A stretch of 64,000 bases of DNA from Pseudomonas migulae NBRC 103157 (GCF_002091715.1 NZ_BDAG01000020.1:53608-117607); one strand, 5' to 3'. Counted from the first letter of the stretch, positions 37,488-46,432 are shown. Made by a program: numbers and translations. Notes: generated by a model from the sequence alone, not told the origin.

Positions 37488-37606
37488 AAAAAAACCCGCC
37501 GAAGCGGGTTTTCCCAAGACCATGTCGACTCCCTGTCGATAGCGTTCCGTGCTGATGGCCGATCATCCTTGATCCCGAAGCACTTCCTGTGCTCCGGTTG
37601 ATGAAG
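37488..37606 (-). ncRNA. rsmX: RsmX-type CsrA/RsmA-sequestering sRNA, copy 1
   Basis: On the minus strand the RNA shows GCACAGGAAGTGC, GATCAAGGATGATC and TCGACAGGGAGTCGA, each a short stem with GGA in the loop, plus unpaired CGGA, and ends in AAACCCGCTTCGGCGGGTTT with a T run near 37488. Layout and terminator match copy 2, with divergent stems. The possible GacA site TGTAGG-N6-GCTATA at 37659-37676 lies about 53 bases upstream. This copy may be the older rsmX, with copy 2 a tandem duplicate. Confidence 0.85.
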
Positions 37607-37658
37607 CTAGATTACGCATCGGATCCAATCCGCAACAGGCGACATAGTTACCATCGCG

Positions 37659-37676
37659 TGTAGGACATTCGCTATA
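37659..37676. promoter_or_regulatory. Candidate GacA upstream activating sequence, rsmX copy 1
   Basis: TGTAGGACATTCGCTATA matches 5 of 6 positions in the left half and 3 of 6 in the right half of the TGTAAG-N6-CTTACA consensus. Confidence 0.45.
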
Positions 37677-37767
37677 CCACCCCTTCCGAAAACCCTTAGA
37701 CGCATCAGGTGTCGAGCCTGGAAGCTACGAGTTTCGGGGCCTGCAGTCGCCTTTCAACTTGCAGCCA

Positions 37768-38256
37768 TTACTCGCCCTGCTGCAAGCGGGCCTTGGTATT
37801 GATCTTCAGAAATTCTTCGATGTTGTTCATCTGCTCATCCCAGCCCCGGCTGTCCATGCGGAAGGCCTTGAGCCGCCGCGTCTGGGGAATGTGATCGAAA
37901 CCGGACTCGGTGACCTTGAGCAAGGTGCCGTTATCCATGTCTTCAAGCTCGAACAGCACCAGCGTGGTGGGTTCCTGGGAGTAATCGACTTCCGGCTCGA
38001 CGGCATACGGGTGCCAGCGAAATGAAAACACGCGTTCCGGCTCGACTCGCTCTACCAGGACGTTCCACAGCAAATGCTCATAACCGGGGTAGGTAATCTG
38101 CCCCTGAGTCCATTCGCCGGCGACAAAACGCTTGCCTTCCAGTGCCACGCCAAACCACTGCCCGAACGCTTCGGCGTTGGCCAGCACACGCCAGACCTGC
38201 GAGCGCGGCGCTTTAAGCAGGATCTTCCTTTCGATGCGATCTGATGCTGGGTTCAT
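37768..38256 (-). CDS. SRPBCC (AHSA1/START-like) family protein
   Basis: A 162-residue protein with the AHSA1 pattern: N-terminal strand IERKILLKAPRSQVWRVLA, then WFGVALEG, a beta sheet ending in FSFRWHPYAVEPEVDYS, and a long C-terminal helix. The fold makes a deep hydrophobic pocket; ligands are usually unknown. A perfect ribosome site, AGGAGGTGA, precedes the ATG. It ends just upstream of the rsmX copies on the same strand. Stand-alone gene; function cannot be narrowed. Confidence 0.85.
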   Translation of the reverse strand: MNPASDRIERKILLKAPRSQVWRVLANAEAFGQWFGVALEGKRFVAGEWTQGQITYPGYEHLLWNVLVERVEPERVFSFRWHPYAVEPEVDYSQEPTTLVLFELEDMDNGTLLKVTESGFDHIPQTRRLKAFRMDSRGWDEQMNNIEEFLKINTKARLQQGE

Positions 38257-38455
38257 AAGTCACCTCCTGTATTGAACAGTAGGCCTGTAAGACCACAAGA
38301 CCAACCTTAAAGTTGTATCAATCGGGCTGCTCAATCAACCCTGTCTGAAATATTCGGCCGCACATCCGCACCAAAGTTCGCGGTTGAGAGCGAGAGTCAA
38401 CCGATGGGAGCTGCTACCGTTTGCAGGGACGACATTGACCGGACAAGGAAGATTC

Positions 38456-39379
38456 ATGCAGCCCTCACTCACGGAACGTTATCGCGGCGCCCTGCTGGGC
38501 CTGGCCTGCGGTGATGCCGTCGGCACCACTGTCGAATTCCAGCCACGCGGCTCGTTCAGACCCTTGACCGACATGGTGGGCGGCGGCCCTTTCAATCTGA
38601 AGCCCGGGCAATGGACCGATGACACCTCGATGGCGTTATGCCTGGCCGAAAGCCTGCTGAGCAAAAACGGCTTCGATGCCGCCGACCAGATGGGTCGCTA
38701 CCTCAATTGGTGGCAATGGGGTTACCTGAGTTCGACCGGGGAATGCTTCGACATTGGCATGACCGTCAGTGATGCCTTGACCCGGTATCAGCAAACCGGC
38801 GAGCCCTTCGCAGGTTCAACCGATCCCTACACCGCAGGGAATGGTTCGTTGATGCGGCTGGTGCCGGTGGTTCTGTATTACTTCCCCGACCGTAACCGGA
38901 TCAGCGAGTTCTCCGCTCACAGTTCCCGCACGACACACGCCGCGCCTGAAGCCGTTGAGTGCTGCCAATTGTTCGCCGAGCTGATAGGTCACGCGTTACA
39001 GGGCGCGGCCAAAGCGGATTTACTCCGTTTGCCGGCCACGACCCTCCTGGAGCCAAAAGTCACCGCCATCGCACGCGGCGATTACTTCGACAAACCCGAA
39101 AGCGCTATCCGTGGCAGCGGTTATTGCGTTGCCTCGCTGGAAGCGGCGCTGTGGTGTTTTAATCACACCGACAGCTTTGAAGCCGCCATCCTGACGGCCT
39201 CCAACCTGGGCGATGACGCCGATACCACCGCCGCCATCGTCGGTCAGTTGGCCGGGGCTTTTTACGGCGTGCAGGCCATTCCCGACCGTTGGCTGCAAAA
39301 GTTGCACAGGCGCGAGGATATCGAAGCTTATGCAGTTCGATTACTCCAGGCTTCAAATACTCCGGCCGCAACGGGATAA
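38456..39379 (+). CDS. ADP-ribosylglycohydrolase family protein
   Basis: A 307-residue enzyme of the DraG/ARH family that removes ADP-ribose from proteins or small molecules using two Mg ions. Metal-site motifs are present: GDAVG near residue 20, WTDDTSMAL near 57, and the C-terminal GDDADTTAAI near 252. The ATG at 38456 has AAGGAAG just upstream; the longer frame from 38384 lacks this. No signal peptide. No ADP-ribosyltransferase or nitrogenase gene is nearby, so the target is unknown. Confidence 0.87.
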   Translation: MQPSLTERYRGALLGLACGDAVGTTVEFQPRGSFRPLTDMVGGGPFNLKPGQWTDDTSMALCLAESLLSKNGFDAADQMGRYLNWWQWGYLSSTGECFDIGMTVSDALTRYQQTGEPFAGSTDPYTAGNGSLMRLVPVVLYYFPDRNRISEFSAHSSRTTHAAPEAVECCQLFAELIGHALQGAAKADLLRLPATTLLEPKVTAIARGDYFDKPESAIRGSGYCVASLEAALWCFNHTDSFEAAILTASNLGDDADTTAAIVGQLAGAFYGVQAIPDRWLQKLHRREDIEAYAVRLLQASNTPAATG

Positions 39380-39427
39380 GGCTTCGCTACACTGCACCTC
39401 TTCTTTTCCTGTCACAGCGAGAACCCC

Positions 39428-39829
39428 ATGCCTCCACGCTTTCTCCTGGCGCTGACGCCGTTGCTGTTCAGCACCGTTGCCCAGGCCGTCGATTGCGACA
39501 ACGCCACCGACCAGGCCACGATGAATCAATGTGCGGCGCAGCAGAACAAAGCGGCGGACAAGGAATTGAATACGCTTTACCAGCAGATCACCGAACGCCT
39601 GAAGGACAGTCCCGACAGCAAGAAGCTGTTGGTCGGCGCGCAGCGGGCGTGGATCGGGTTTCGGGATGCCGAGTGCAAGTTCTCCGCGTCCGGGGTTGAG
39701 GGCGGGAGTGTTTATCCGTTGATTTACAGTAATTGCATCACGGATCTGACCAAAGCGCGGGTTGAGGCTTTCAAGATCTACTTGAAGTGTCAGGAGGGGG
39801 ATTTGAGTTGTCCGGTGCCGGGACAGTAA
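39428..39829 (+). CDS. LprI-like lysozyme-inhibitor domain protein (DUF1311)
   Basis: A 133-residue secreted protein. A signal peptide is clear (MPPRFLLALTPLLFSTVAQA, cut before VDCDN). The mature part has four Cys and the family pattern CDNATDQATMNQCAAQQ, a helix with LNTLYQQI, and AQRAWIGFRDAECKF. Some members inhibit C-type lysozymes in the periplasm; others have no known role. Lies 48 bases after the ADP-ribosylglycohydrolase and is followed by a REP pair. Confidence 0.87.
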   Translation: MPPRFLLALTPLLFSTVAQAVDCDNATDQATMNQCAAQQNKAADKELNTLYQQITERLKDSPDSKKLLVGAQRAWIGFRDAECKFSASGVEGGSVYPLIYSNCITDLTKARVEAFKIYLKCQEGDLSCPVPGQ

Positions 39830-39848
39830 TGTCTCGGTTGTTGTTGAA

Positions 39849-39925
39849 GACGCCATCGCCAGCAAGCCGACTCCTACAAGGGATCACGCCGAATCTGTAG
39901 GAGCCGGCTTGCTGGCGATGGCGTC
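39849..39925. repeat. REP pair (GTAGGAGCCGGCTTGCTGGCGATGGC type)
   Basis: Inverted copies of the second REP family between the convergent LprI-like and qhpB genes; the likely 3' boundary of both. Confidence 0.88.
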
Positions 39926-39942
39926 AGAGCAGGCGCCGGCCG

Positions 39943-41061
39943 TTACCGGACAAATATCTGCGCCGTGGTAATCGCCATATCCCCACCCGGCAATTTGATG
40001 CTACCCACCTGTTTCAAGCTGTCGGCATCAAAAATCGCCACATCGTTAAACGTCCCGGCCAGGTAAATCTTGCTGCCCTCCTTGTTGAAGGAAATGCAGT
40101 AGTAGGAATGATCCAGCGTCGCCGCCTGCAGCATTTTCTTTTCCTTGATGTCGTACTTCGCCAGGCGATTGAGCACGCCGAACATCAGGTTCGGATCCTT
40201 CGGCGAGCGCATGCCGCTGAAGTAGATCTCCGTCAGAGGACCGAAGTCGGTGGTTTCGGTCTTGCCGGTTTTCAGGTCGATGCTGAACAACCCGTAAAGG
40301 TACTCGGCGGTGGCGGGATCCTGCTTCTTGTCCTTGAATTTCGCCGCGGTGTAGAGCAACGAGAAGTCATGGCGATAGGTCTGCTGGTTCCACACGTAGA
40401 GCACATCCGGCGCACTGTAGTTGGCCCGTTTCCAGTGACGGCTGGGAATCAGCACGTCGAACTTGCCGGTTTTCACATCAACCTTGTAGATGTCCGCCCC
40501 GGCCACGTACAGCGTACCGTCGTCGCCGCTTTGCATGATGGTCAGCTGCCGTGGCGCCGGAAAACTGCGCACCGGTTTGGCGTCCATGCCGGCGTCGGTG
40601 GCGTAGACATCCAGCCGAGGCTGCTGCACCTCGTAGCGGTCGTTGAGCATCAATGTCGGGTTGGCAATGGTGAACAGCTCCTTGCCGTCATGACTGAGGG
40701 TGAAGGCGAACATCGACTTCGCTTTCTCTCCCGGCTTCTGGGTGATGCTGGCGTGGAACACCTGTTTGCAACTATCCAGTTCGACGCCGTAGACATCCGC
40801 GTAGTGATTGTTCAGCACATAAGCGGTCTTGCGATCCGGCGATAACTGCACAGTGCCCGGACCGAAGGCGTCCGGCATCTTGCAGGTCTTGAACAGGATG
40901 TCCGTGGCCAGGTCGATCACGTGCAGGTTGTTCGGGTAATTGGTGGTCAACATGTACTCGTGACCGTCTTGCAGAGCGGTGTTTTCATCCGCCAGAACGT
41001 TGAACGAACAGACGCTCAGGACGGCAAACGCGGCCAGGCCGCAGGCTTTGATGCTGTGCAT
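39943..41061 (-). CDS. qhpB: Quinohemoprotein amine dehydrogenase beta subunit
   Basis: A 372-residue periplasmic subunit with a signal peptide (MHSIKACGLAAFAVLSVCSF, cut near VLADE). It has the repeated strand pattern of a seven-bladed beta-propeller of the YVTN type (AYVLNNHYADVYGVELDS, LYVAGADIYKVDVKTG). In the known enzyme it joins the diheme alpha subunit and the cofactor-bearing gamma subunit to oxidise primary amines. The ATG at 41061 is 25 bases after the gamma-subunit stop; the longer frame to 41148 overlaps that gene. Last gene of the block. Confidence 0.9.
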   Translation of the reverse strand: MHSIKACGLAAFAVLSVCSFNVLADENTALQDGHEYMLTTNYPNNLHVIDLATDILFKTCKMPDAFGPGTVQLSPDRKTAYVLNNHYADVYGVELDSCKQVFHASITQKPGEKAKSMFAFTLSHDGKELFTIANPTLMLNDRYEVQQPRLDVYATDAGMDAKPVRSFPAPRQLTIMQSGDDGTLYVAGADIYKVDVKTGKFDVLIPSRHWKRANYSAPDVLYVWNQQTYRHDFSLLYTAAKFKDKKQDPATAEYLYGLFSIDLKTGKTETTDFGPLTEIYFSGMRSPKDPNLMFGVLNRLAKYDIKEKKMLQAATLDHSYYCISFNKEGSKIYLAGTFNDVAIFDADSLKQVGSIKLPGGDMAITTAQIFVR

Positions 41062-41086
41062 GCTGGAATCCTTCTTCTCTGTCCGA

Positions 41087-41410
41087 TCACTTGTCTTTCG
41101 GGAAGACAGTGCCAAGGTTGCGCCAGTTGTCGTTGGACGCCTGGGCATCCTTGTTCCAGTCCGGGTAGGTGCTCATCATGTCCGGCACCTGGGCCGGCCA
41201 CCAGCAAGGGTCCGAGCAGCCATAAAGATCGGCTTCCATCGGCTGGCACAACGACGACACACCGCCAAACGCATCGATTTCCCAACCCGGGTCGGTGGTC
41301 GAGGCACAGCCCGCAACAGAGCTCATCGCCACCACTTCTTCGATACGGTTTTCGGCCGCGGCCTCATCGAGTTTCAACGCTTTATTATTGATTGCCTTGA
41401 GATGTTTCAT
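41087..41410 (-). CDS. qhpC: Quinohemoprotein amine dehydrogenase gamma subunit (CTQ peptide)
   Basis: A 107-residue precursor. Residues 1-28 are a leader. The mature part starts near MSSVAGC and, counted from there, has Cys 7, 27, 37 and 41, Glu 16, Asp 33, Trp 43 and Asp 49. These are exactly the residues that form the three Cys-acid thioethers and the cysteine tryptophylquinone cofactor in the known enzyme. The radical-SAM QhpD makes the crosslinks, QhpG hydroxylates the Trp, QhpE cuts the leader and QhpF takes part in export. The ATG at 41410 comes one base after the qhpD stop. Confidence 0.93.
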   Translation of the reverse strand: MKHLKAINNKALKLDEAAAENRIEEVVAMSSVAGCASTTDPGWEIDAFGGVSSLCQPMEADLYGCSDPCWWPAQVPDMMSTYPDWNKDAQASNDNWRNLGTVFPKDK

Positions 41411-41411
41411 A

Positions 41412-42842
41412 TCAGTGAGCCTTGCGCGGAGTGATGTAGCTGCTGATAAACGCAGGGTTGTGGGCCATGATCCGGGTGTAGACCTCGATGCCGAAGTCGA
41501 CCCAGTCACGCATCAGTTCGCAGTAGTGATAGGTCGGGTGGGTCGGGTCGCCGTAACGGGCGTAGCTCTCGTGGTAGCAGCCGCCGGAGCAGAGATTGCG
41601 GATCTGGCAGTCTTCGCACCCGGTGTTAGTACGGTCGAGGCGCTGGGACAGGAAGTCGTTCAGCTCAACCTGTTTCACACCGCTGTGCACGTTGCCGAAG
41701 GTCGGCAGCGATGAGCCGGTAAAACGGTGGCACAGGTTCAGCTCCCCTTTGTGATCCACCGCCAGCATCTTCAGGCCCGCGCCGCATGGCAGGGCTTTTT
41801 TGTGGCCTTCGTGGATGTCGGTGATCAGCTGGTGCAGGTTGGAGAACCCGATGTTGCGGTGCTCCAGCGCCGCTTCCAGGTAACGCCGGCCTAGCCTCTT
41901 CATGCTGGCGAAGACTTCGATCAGCTCGTCGCTGGTCAGGTTGAAGGTGCTGATGTCGCCGGAGGTCACCGGGGCAAACCCGACTTCGGCAAAGCCCAGT
42001 TCATTGAACAGGTGATCCCAGATGGTTTCGACGTCGGTAACGCCGGTGGTCAGGGTCACCCGCGCGCCCACCGGACGACTGTTGTAACGCGACAGCAGCA
42101 TCTCGGCCTTGCGCCGCACCACGTCATAGGTGCCCTGCCCGCCCACGGTGATGCGGTTGCGGTCGTGCACGGTTTTCGGTCCGTCGATACTGACCGAAAG
42201 CCCGAAGCGATGGGTATTCAGGTAGTCCACGGTCTCTTCGGTGAGCAGCGTGGCGTTGGTGGTCATGACGAACTCGACGAACTTGCCCGCCTCGCGGAAA
42301 CGCTTCTCGCAATAGTCGACCATGTACTCGATCAGCTTGCGATTGCTCAGCGGTTCGCCGCCAAAAAACACCACGGTAAAGCGCTCTTCATCCGGCGATT
42401 CACGCAGTAGCATTTCTACCGACGCGACCGCCGTTTCGACGTCCATTTTCTTGCCGGCCGACGGCTTGTCGAGGTCTTCCTTGTAGCAGTACGTGCAACT
42501 CAGGTTGCAGCCAGTGTTGACGTTGAGCACCACGGTGTTGATCGCGGTGCGCTCGACCCGTTTGGTGCCGATGTCCGGGGTCAGCGGCGAACCGTCGCTG
42601 ACCAGTTCCAGGGACATCAACTCACGCAAGGTCTCGGTGATTTCTTCGCCGTTGAAGCGTGAAGACAAACGCTGGATCAAGTCGTCCGACGAACAGCCGG
42701 GACCGCGCAACGTATCGATGATGGTGCCGGTCAGCTCATCGCTGGCGAACAGCGAACTGCTGGGAATGTGAAACAGCATGCGGTCGGCATCGACGTGCAC
42801 TTCGTGCAGATTCCGCTCAACCAGATTCAAAATAGCGCCCAT
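41412..42842 (-). CDS. qhpD: Radical SAM/SPASM maturase of the amine dehydrogenase gamma subunit
   Basis: A 476-residue iron-sulfur enzyme. The radical SAM motif CNLSCTYC lies near residue 112. A C-terminal SPASM-type region has many Cys (CGAG, CHRF, CEDC, CSGGC, YHYCEL). The N-terminal 90 residues look like the peptide-recognition part. QhpD forms the Cys-to-Asp/Glu thioether bonds in QhpC. It is coupled to qhpC (1-base gap) and lies 81 bases after qhpA. Confidence 0.92.
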   Translation of the reverse strand: MGAILNLVERNLHEVHVDADRMLFHIPSSSLFASDELTGTIIDTLRGPGCSSDDLIQRLSSRFNGEEITETLRELMSLELVSDGSPLTPDIGTKRVERTAINTVVLNVNTGCNLSCTYCYKEDLDKPSAGKKMDVETAVASVEMLLRESPDEERFTVVFFGGEPLSNRKLIEYMVDYCEKRFREAGKFVEFVMTTNATLLTEETVDYLNTHRFGLSVSIDGPKTVHDRNRITVGGQGTYDVVRRKAEMLLSRYNSRPVGARVTLTTGVTDVETIWDHLFNELGFAEVGFAPVTSGDISTFNLTSDELIEVFASMKRLGRRYLEAALEHRNIGFSNLHQLITDIHEGHKKALPCGAGLKMLAVDHKGELNLCHRFTGSSLPTFGNVHSGVKQVELNDFLSQRLDRTNTGCEDCQIRNLCSGGCYHESYARYGDPTHPTYHYCELMRDWVDFGIEVYTRIMAHNPAFISSYITPRKAH

Positions 42843-42923
42843 TGCAACCTCCTGTGCAAACCCCGCTTGGCGGGGCCTGCGGTCATTCCGAAAAAGTGTC
42901 TGAAGCCTTTGGTTTCAGCCAAC

Positions 42924-44504
42924 TCACGGAATGGGTGGATTGTTCCAGCGTTGCACGGTGACGATCATGTGGCCTTCGCCGGTCAGGGATTTCCCTGCGT
43001 CGTCGACGGCGGCGATCACCTTCAGGTTGCCGGCATTGTTGGTGGACATTTTGCGTTGCGGGTTCGGTCCGGCATCGCCCGGTGTGAATACGCCGCTGTC
43101 AGCCTGCATGGTGCCGGCGAACTTGACGTCTTCGTCCTCCTTGGCGCGGTCGTCGAAGGCTTCGACCGACCACTGCGCCGGGAACACGCCGATGCGATAC
43201 GGCTTGCCGTCGGCGCCCTTGCCCCAGGCTTCCGCGTCGAAACGCCCCTGGACTTTCGGCGTCGAACCACCGCCCTCGCCGATCCGCGCCACCGAGAACT
43301 CGGGCACGACTTTGACTTCGGCAATTTTACTGTAGACCGACAGGGTCGGGCCTTTCAGCGTACCGACGGTGACGTGGCGCAGGCCCGGCTGGGCATTGGC
43401 GGCGGCCTTGAGTTTGACCTTGATGCGATCCGCGTTTTGCTCCACAACCTCGACCACTTCCACGCCTTTGCCGAAGTTCGGTTTGCCGGTGAGACCGCTG
43501 CCGATCAGGGTCACTTCCGTCTCGACGCCGGCCTTCAGATAACCAGGCTGCACCGCCAACAAACGACTGCTGCCCTGCTTGGCGGCGACGAAGTCCAGCC
43601 CACGCTCATCGTGCTCGGCTTCGAACATCCGCCCTTGCATCGCATTGCCTTGGGCGGCGAACACCTGACGCATGGTCACACCGTCGATGGTCACGTTGCC
43701 GCGCCATTCGTAACCGGTGTAGAGAATCGCGCTGCCGTCACCGTTGAACGGCGTGCCGTCGGCGTATTGGCCTTTGACGCTGACCTTGAACGTGTCGTCG
43801 CCATCGGCGCTTACGCTCATCACCCCGGCCAGTTCGCCTTTACCCGGCAAGTGGCCGCTGAAGCTCCAGTCGCCCACCAGCGCCTCGGCTTTCGGCGCGG
43901 TGCCCAGCCATTTTTTCCAGGCCGGGTTGTCCAGCGGATAACGCTTGGCCAACAGCGGCACCATTTCTTTGCGCGCCAGATCGAACCAGTCGCGGTCGCG
44001 GGACAGGGCCTGGTATTCGAGTGACGGCCACTGACCCAGGTGGAAGTTCACCAGACGCTCCCATTCCTGGGCCGGACGCCGTTGCAGGGCGACCCGCGCA
44101 CCGGAGTGGCAGCGGCCGCACATCTGGCTGGTCTGGTCGTCGAATTTCTCGACGGTATTGAGTCGGCGTTCCAGCGCATACCGCACGCCGTCGGTCTCGC
44201 TCGGCGCCAGGCCCTGGGTGTCGGCCAGGTATTTGACCAGGGTGCGGCGGTCGTCATCGCTGATCTGCAAACCGTGCATGGTCTGCATCCGGGCGATGCT
44301 CATCAGCCAGCCTTCCGGTGTTTTGCGCTGGTGACTGATGCGGCTCAGGGCGTTATCGGCTTCGGGGGTATGACAGCCCTGACAGGTTTCCTTGAGGATG
44401 GTCTGGGCGTCGCGGGCTGCCAGGCTGTCAGGCGAATGCAACGCCACACAAGCGGCCACGGCCAACAGACTGGCGCTCAGGCCTGATCGGAGTTTTCTCT
44501 TCAT
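42924..44504 (-). CDS. qhpA: Quinohemoprotein amine dehydrogenase alpha subunit (diheme cytochrome c)
   Basis: A 526-residue periplasmic protein with a signal peptide (KRKLRSGLSASLLAVAAC to DSLAA). Two heme c motifs, CQGCH near residue 42 and CGRCH near 131, are followed by three beta-rich domains, as in the known alpha subunit. It carries electrons from the quinone cofactor to soluble carriers such as azurin or cytochrome c. The ATG at 44504 has GAGG upstream; the frame extends to a GTG at 44522. First gene of the qhpADCB block. Confidence 0.92.
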   Translation of the reverse strand: MKRKLRSGLSASLLAVAACVALHSPDSLAARDAQTILKETCQGCHTPEADNALSRISHQRKTPEGWLMSIARMQTMHGLQISDDDRRTLVKYLADTQGLAPSETDGVRYALERRLNTVEKFDDQTSQMCGRCHSGARVALQRRPAQEWERLVNFHLGQWPSLEYQALSRDRDWFDLARKEMVPLLAKRYPLDNPAWKKWLGTAPKAEALVGDWSFSGHLPGKGELAGVMSVSADGDDTFKVSVKGQYADGTPFNGDGSAILYTGYEWRGNVTIDGVTMRQVFAAQGNAMQGRMFEAEHDERGLDFVAAKQGSSRLLAVQPGYLKAGVETEVTLIGSGLTGKPNFGKGVEVVEVVEQNADRIKVKLKAAANAQPGLRHVTVGTLKGPTLSVYSKIAEVKVVPEFSVARIGEGGGSTPKVQGRFDAEAWGKGADGKPYRIGVFPAQWSVEAFDDRAKEDEDVKFAGTMQADSGVFTPGDAGPNPQRKMSTNNAGNLKVIAAVDDAGKSLTGEGHMIVTVQRWNNPPIP

Positions 44505-44849
44505 CAACGTCGAACCTCGCACGGTGCTTTCTTATTTTTGTGGCTTATCGTTTTTATGGTTTCTGCCGCCGGCGGCGCACCGCAGACGGAGGCAAGAGAA
44601 ACGTCTGCGATGAGCAATACACGGAGCGTGCCAGCTTGCCGATTACCTTTTTTATCAAACGGTTGCGTGAAGTTGCCTGCGGTTGACCCTGCCTGATCGA
44701 GAGCGCCTGCGTCTAATATCGCGACAGTTGTTGCAGTCTGAGACAAGCATAGATGCCATGGCCGGAACAGCTCATCGCCCGACGATTGACGACAGCCCCC
44801 CGCGGGGGCGAAATAAGTGTTCACCCATTGCCAGTCAGGGAGTCACACC
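44505..44849. other. Divergent intergenic region upstream of qhpA
   Basis: No gene is seen. It contains a perfect hairpin or dyad CGCAGACG/CGTCTGCG (44581-44588/44602-44609), a 12-bp GC palindrome near 44565, and on the minus strand TGGCACG at 44633-44627 with TGTA 11 bases on, a weak sigma-54-like element. Confidence 0.45.
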
Positions 44850-45206
44850 ATGGCAAGCATCACTATCCTCGCGGGGGACTTTCTGCAGGGTGACGGAGAG
44901 TACGCAGACGGCGTTTTCACCCTGAGAACGTCGCTTCACCCGTGGCCCGGCATCACCCTGCCACTCTCCTCGTTCAAAAGCGTGGAAGTCGCCAACGAGG
45001 ACTCGATCAACAACATCAAGGACGCCATCGGCTTCGGGGTCGCCGGCGCCATGCTACTAGGCCCCATCGGCGCGATTGCCGGGTTCATGCTGGCCGGGAA
45101 AGAAACCGAAGTCACCTTTCTGGCAACGCTCAAGGACGATAGAAAGCTGCTGGTTGCCGTGGATGGCAACACATTCGAGGAGATTTCCCGAAAAATCGCC
45201 GCCTGA
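44850..45206 (+). CDS. Hypothetical protein with a Gly-rich membrane hairpin
   Basis: A 118-residue protein. The N-terminal 55 residues are strand-rich. Residues 62-90 are hydrophobic and Gly/Ala-rich (FGVAGAMLLGPIGAIAGFML) and may enter or cross the membrane. The rest looks like strands followed by a helix. The ATG at 44850 has AGGGAG upstream; the frame from 44817 is longer but lacks this. The neighbouring qhp genes are divergent, so no operon link is evident. Family not recognised. Confidence 0.65.
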   Translation: MASITILAGDFLQGDGEYADGVFTLRTSLHPWPGITLPLSSFKSVEVANEDSINNIKDAIGFGVAGAMLLGPIGAIAGFMLAGKETEVTFLATLKDDRKLLVAVDGNTFEEISRKIAA

Positions 45207-45218
45207 TGGCCCAACGCG

Positions 45219-45244
45219 AGCCGCACCGGTTACACGGTGCGGCT
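45219..45244. terminator. Hairpin terminator between convergent genes
   Basis: AGCCGCACCG (45219-45228) and CGGTGCGGCT (45235-45244) form a perfect 10-bp stem with a 6-nt loop, between the 44850 gene and the convergent DUF1652 gene. The T run is weak. Confidence 0.65.
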
Positions 45245-45254
45245 TGACGCTGAT

Positions 45255-45509
45255 TCAGATCGAATAGGTGGGATGAATGCTTTTGTGCGCCTCGATTTCC
45301 TGGCGCATGTCGGCCACCAGCGTGGCGATGGCGTGGGGACTGTCCAGTGTCCACACCGGAACGTGGGTGGCGATCAGGTCCACTTTGCCAGTCATGCAGT
45401 CACAGACCCGGATCGTCAGGGACTGGTCCGCTTCCAGGTTGCAGGTGCAGACGGCGGGCAGAAAACTGTGTTCGATGATGTTTTGGATTTCCAGGGTTGA
45501 AAGAAACAT
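45255..45509 (-). CDS. DUF1652 family protein
   Basis: An 84-residue protein of a small family I recall from pseudomonads. Pattern MFLSTLEIQNIIEHSFLPA, then Cys pairs in CTCNLEAD and CDCMTG, then a C-terminal helix ending HKSIHPTYSI. AGGGAGG lies just before the ATG. No known function; several paralogs per genome are usual. Convergent with the 44850 gene across a hairpin. Confidence 0.75.
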   Translation of the reverse strand: MFLSTLEIQNIIEHSFLPAVCTCNLEADQSLTIRVCDCMTGKVDLIATHVPVWTLDSPHAIATLVADMRQEIEAHKSIHPTYSI

Positions 45510-45709
45510 CGCAACCTCCCTTACACCAGATGTGTGCCGGGCAAATGCTCCGTCATTTCACCCACCGAGCCTGAAAATTCTATTCCCCGAAAGTGGGGGA
45601 CTCAAGGGCGCAACCCGGTTGCTCGTCGTCTCGACGGCTGGCTCCAGCATTCAAGCTTTCCCTCTTAGCGTCGATAACCTGCTTACACCAAACGTTCAGG
45701 GAAGACGAC

Positions 45710-46432
45710 ATGGCAATTTCTTTAAACGCTGCCTTTATCCAGCCATCAGCCGCTCAGCTCAGCCAGTCCAGCCAACCATTGACAGCCAAAACGCTGAGTG
45801 AAGACCTGCAGAAGACGGCGATCAACATCAATCCGGCGGCGATTTACCATCCAAGCGATGAAACGCCAGCAACCAGTCTGACCATAGAATCGATCGAGAC
45901 CTGGATCGGCCGATCCCAGTCGCCTGATTTCCCACAGGTTGCCGAGCGTCACAAAAACGCCCATCAATCACTGAAATTCTCTTTCGAAGAGTTCCAGTCT
46001 GCATTGGCCCACGCCTACCCGGATCTCGCCGACAAAAAATTCGGCTTCACCCTCCAAGCGGATGGAAGCCTCAAGGCCCTCAACAGTTCAGGCCAGCTCA
46101 GTTCCTCCGACATGAATCGGCTGAACAATCTGCTGAATGCCTCCAGTTCGCTGAAAGCAGCAGCGAGCAGTTACCGCGACGCCTCCATCGATTTAGTGGC
46201 TGCCGACTCCGTATGGGGTGGCAGCTACGTGGGCGGGTACAACCTGAACAAGGACAATTTCGCCAGCACCATCGATCTGGGCGCCCTGTTCCTCAAGAAA
46301 GGTTCGGTGCCAAACGCTGAAACCCTGAACGGATTTTTCTCTTCTCAGTTGTGGAGCAAAGGCGAGCGAATGACCCAGGCGACGGAAGCGCAGATGCTGT
46401 CCGAGCGCAATAAGGTCGACGTGACGGCCTGA
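45710..46432 (+). CDS. Hypothetical protein, Ser-rich N-terminus
   Basis: A 240-residue protein that I do not recognise. The first 50 residues are rich in Ser, Gln, Ala and Thr and poor in charge (starts MAISLNAAFIQPSAAQLSQS), which would suit a secreted substrate of a type III or type VI system, but no Hrp box or secretion genes are seen. The middle has a helix with KFSFEEFQSALAHAYPDL. The C-terminal part has Gly/Tyr in WGGSYVGGYN. The ATG at 45710 is preferred because AGGGAAG lies 8 bases upstream. The gene lies between DUF1652 and the aldehyde dehydrogenase. Confidence 0.6.
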   Translation: MAISLNAAFIQPSAAQLSQSSQPLTAKTLSEDLQKTAININPAAIYHPSDETPATSLTIESIETWIGRSQSPDFPQVAERHKNAHQSLKFSFEEFQSALAHAYPDLADKKFGFTLQADGSLKALNSSGQLSSSDMNRLNNLLNASSSLKAAASSYRDASIDLVAADSVWGGSYVGGYNLNKDNFASTIDLGALFLKKGSVPNAETLNGFFSSQLWSKGERMTQATEAQMLSERNKVDVTA

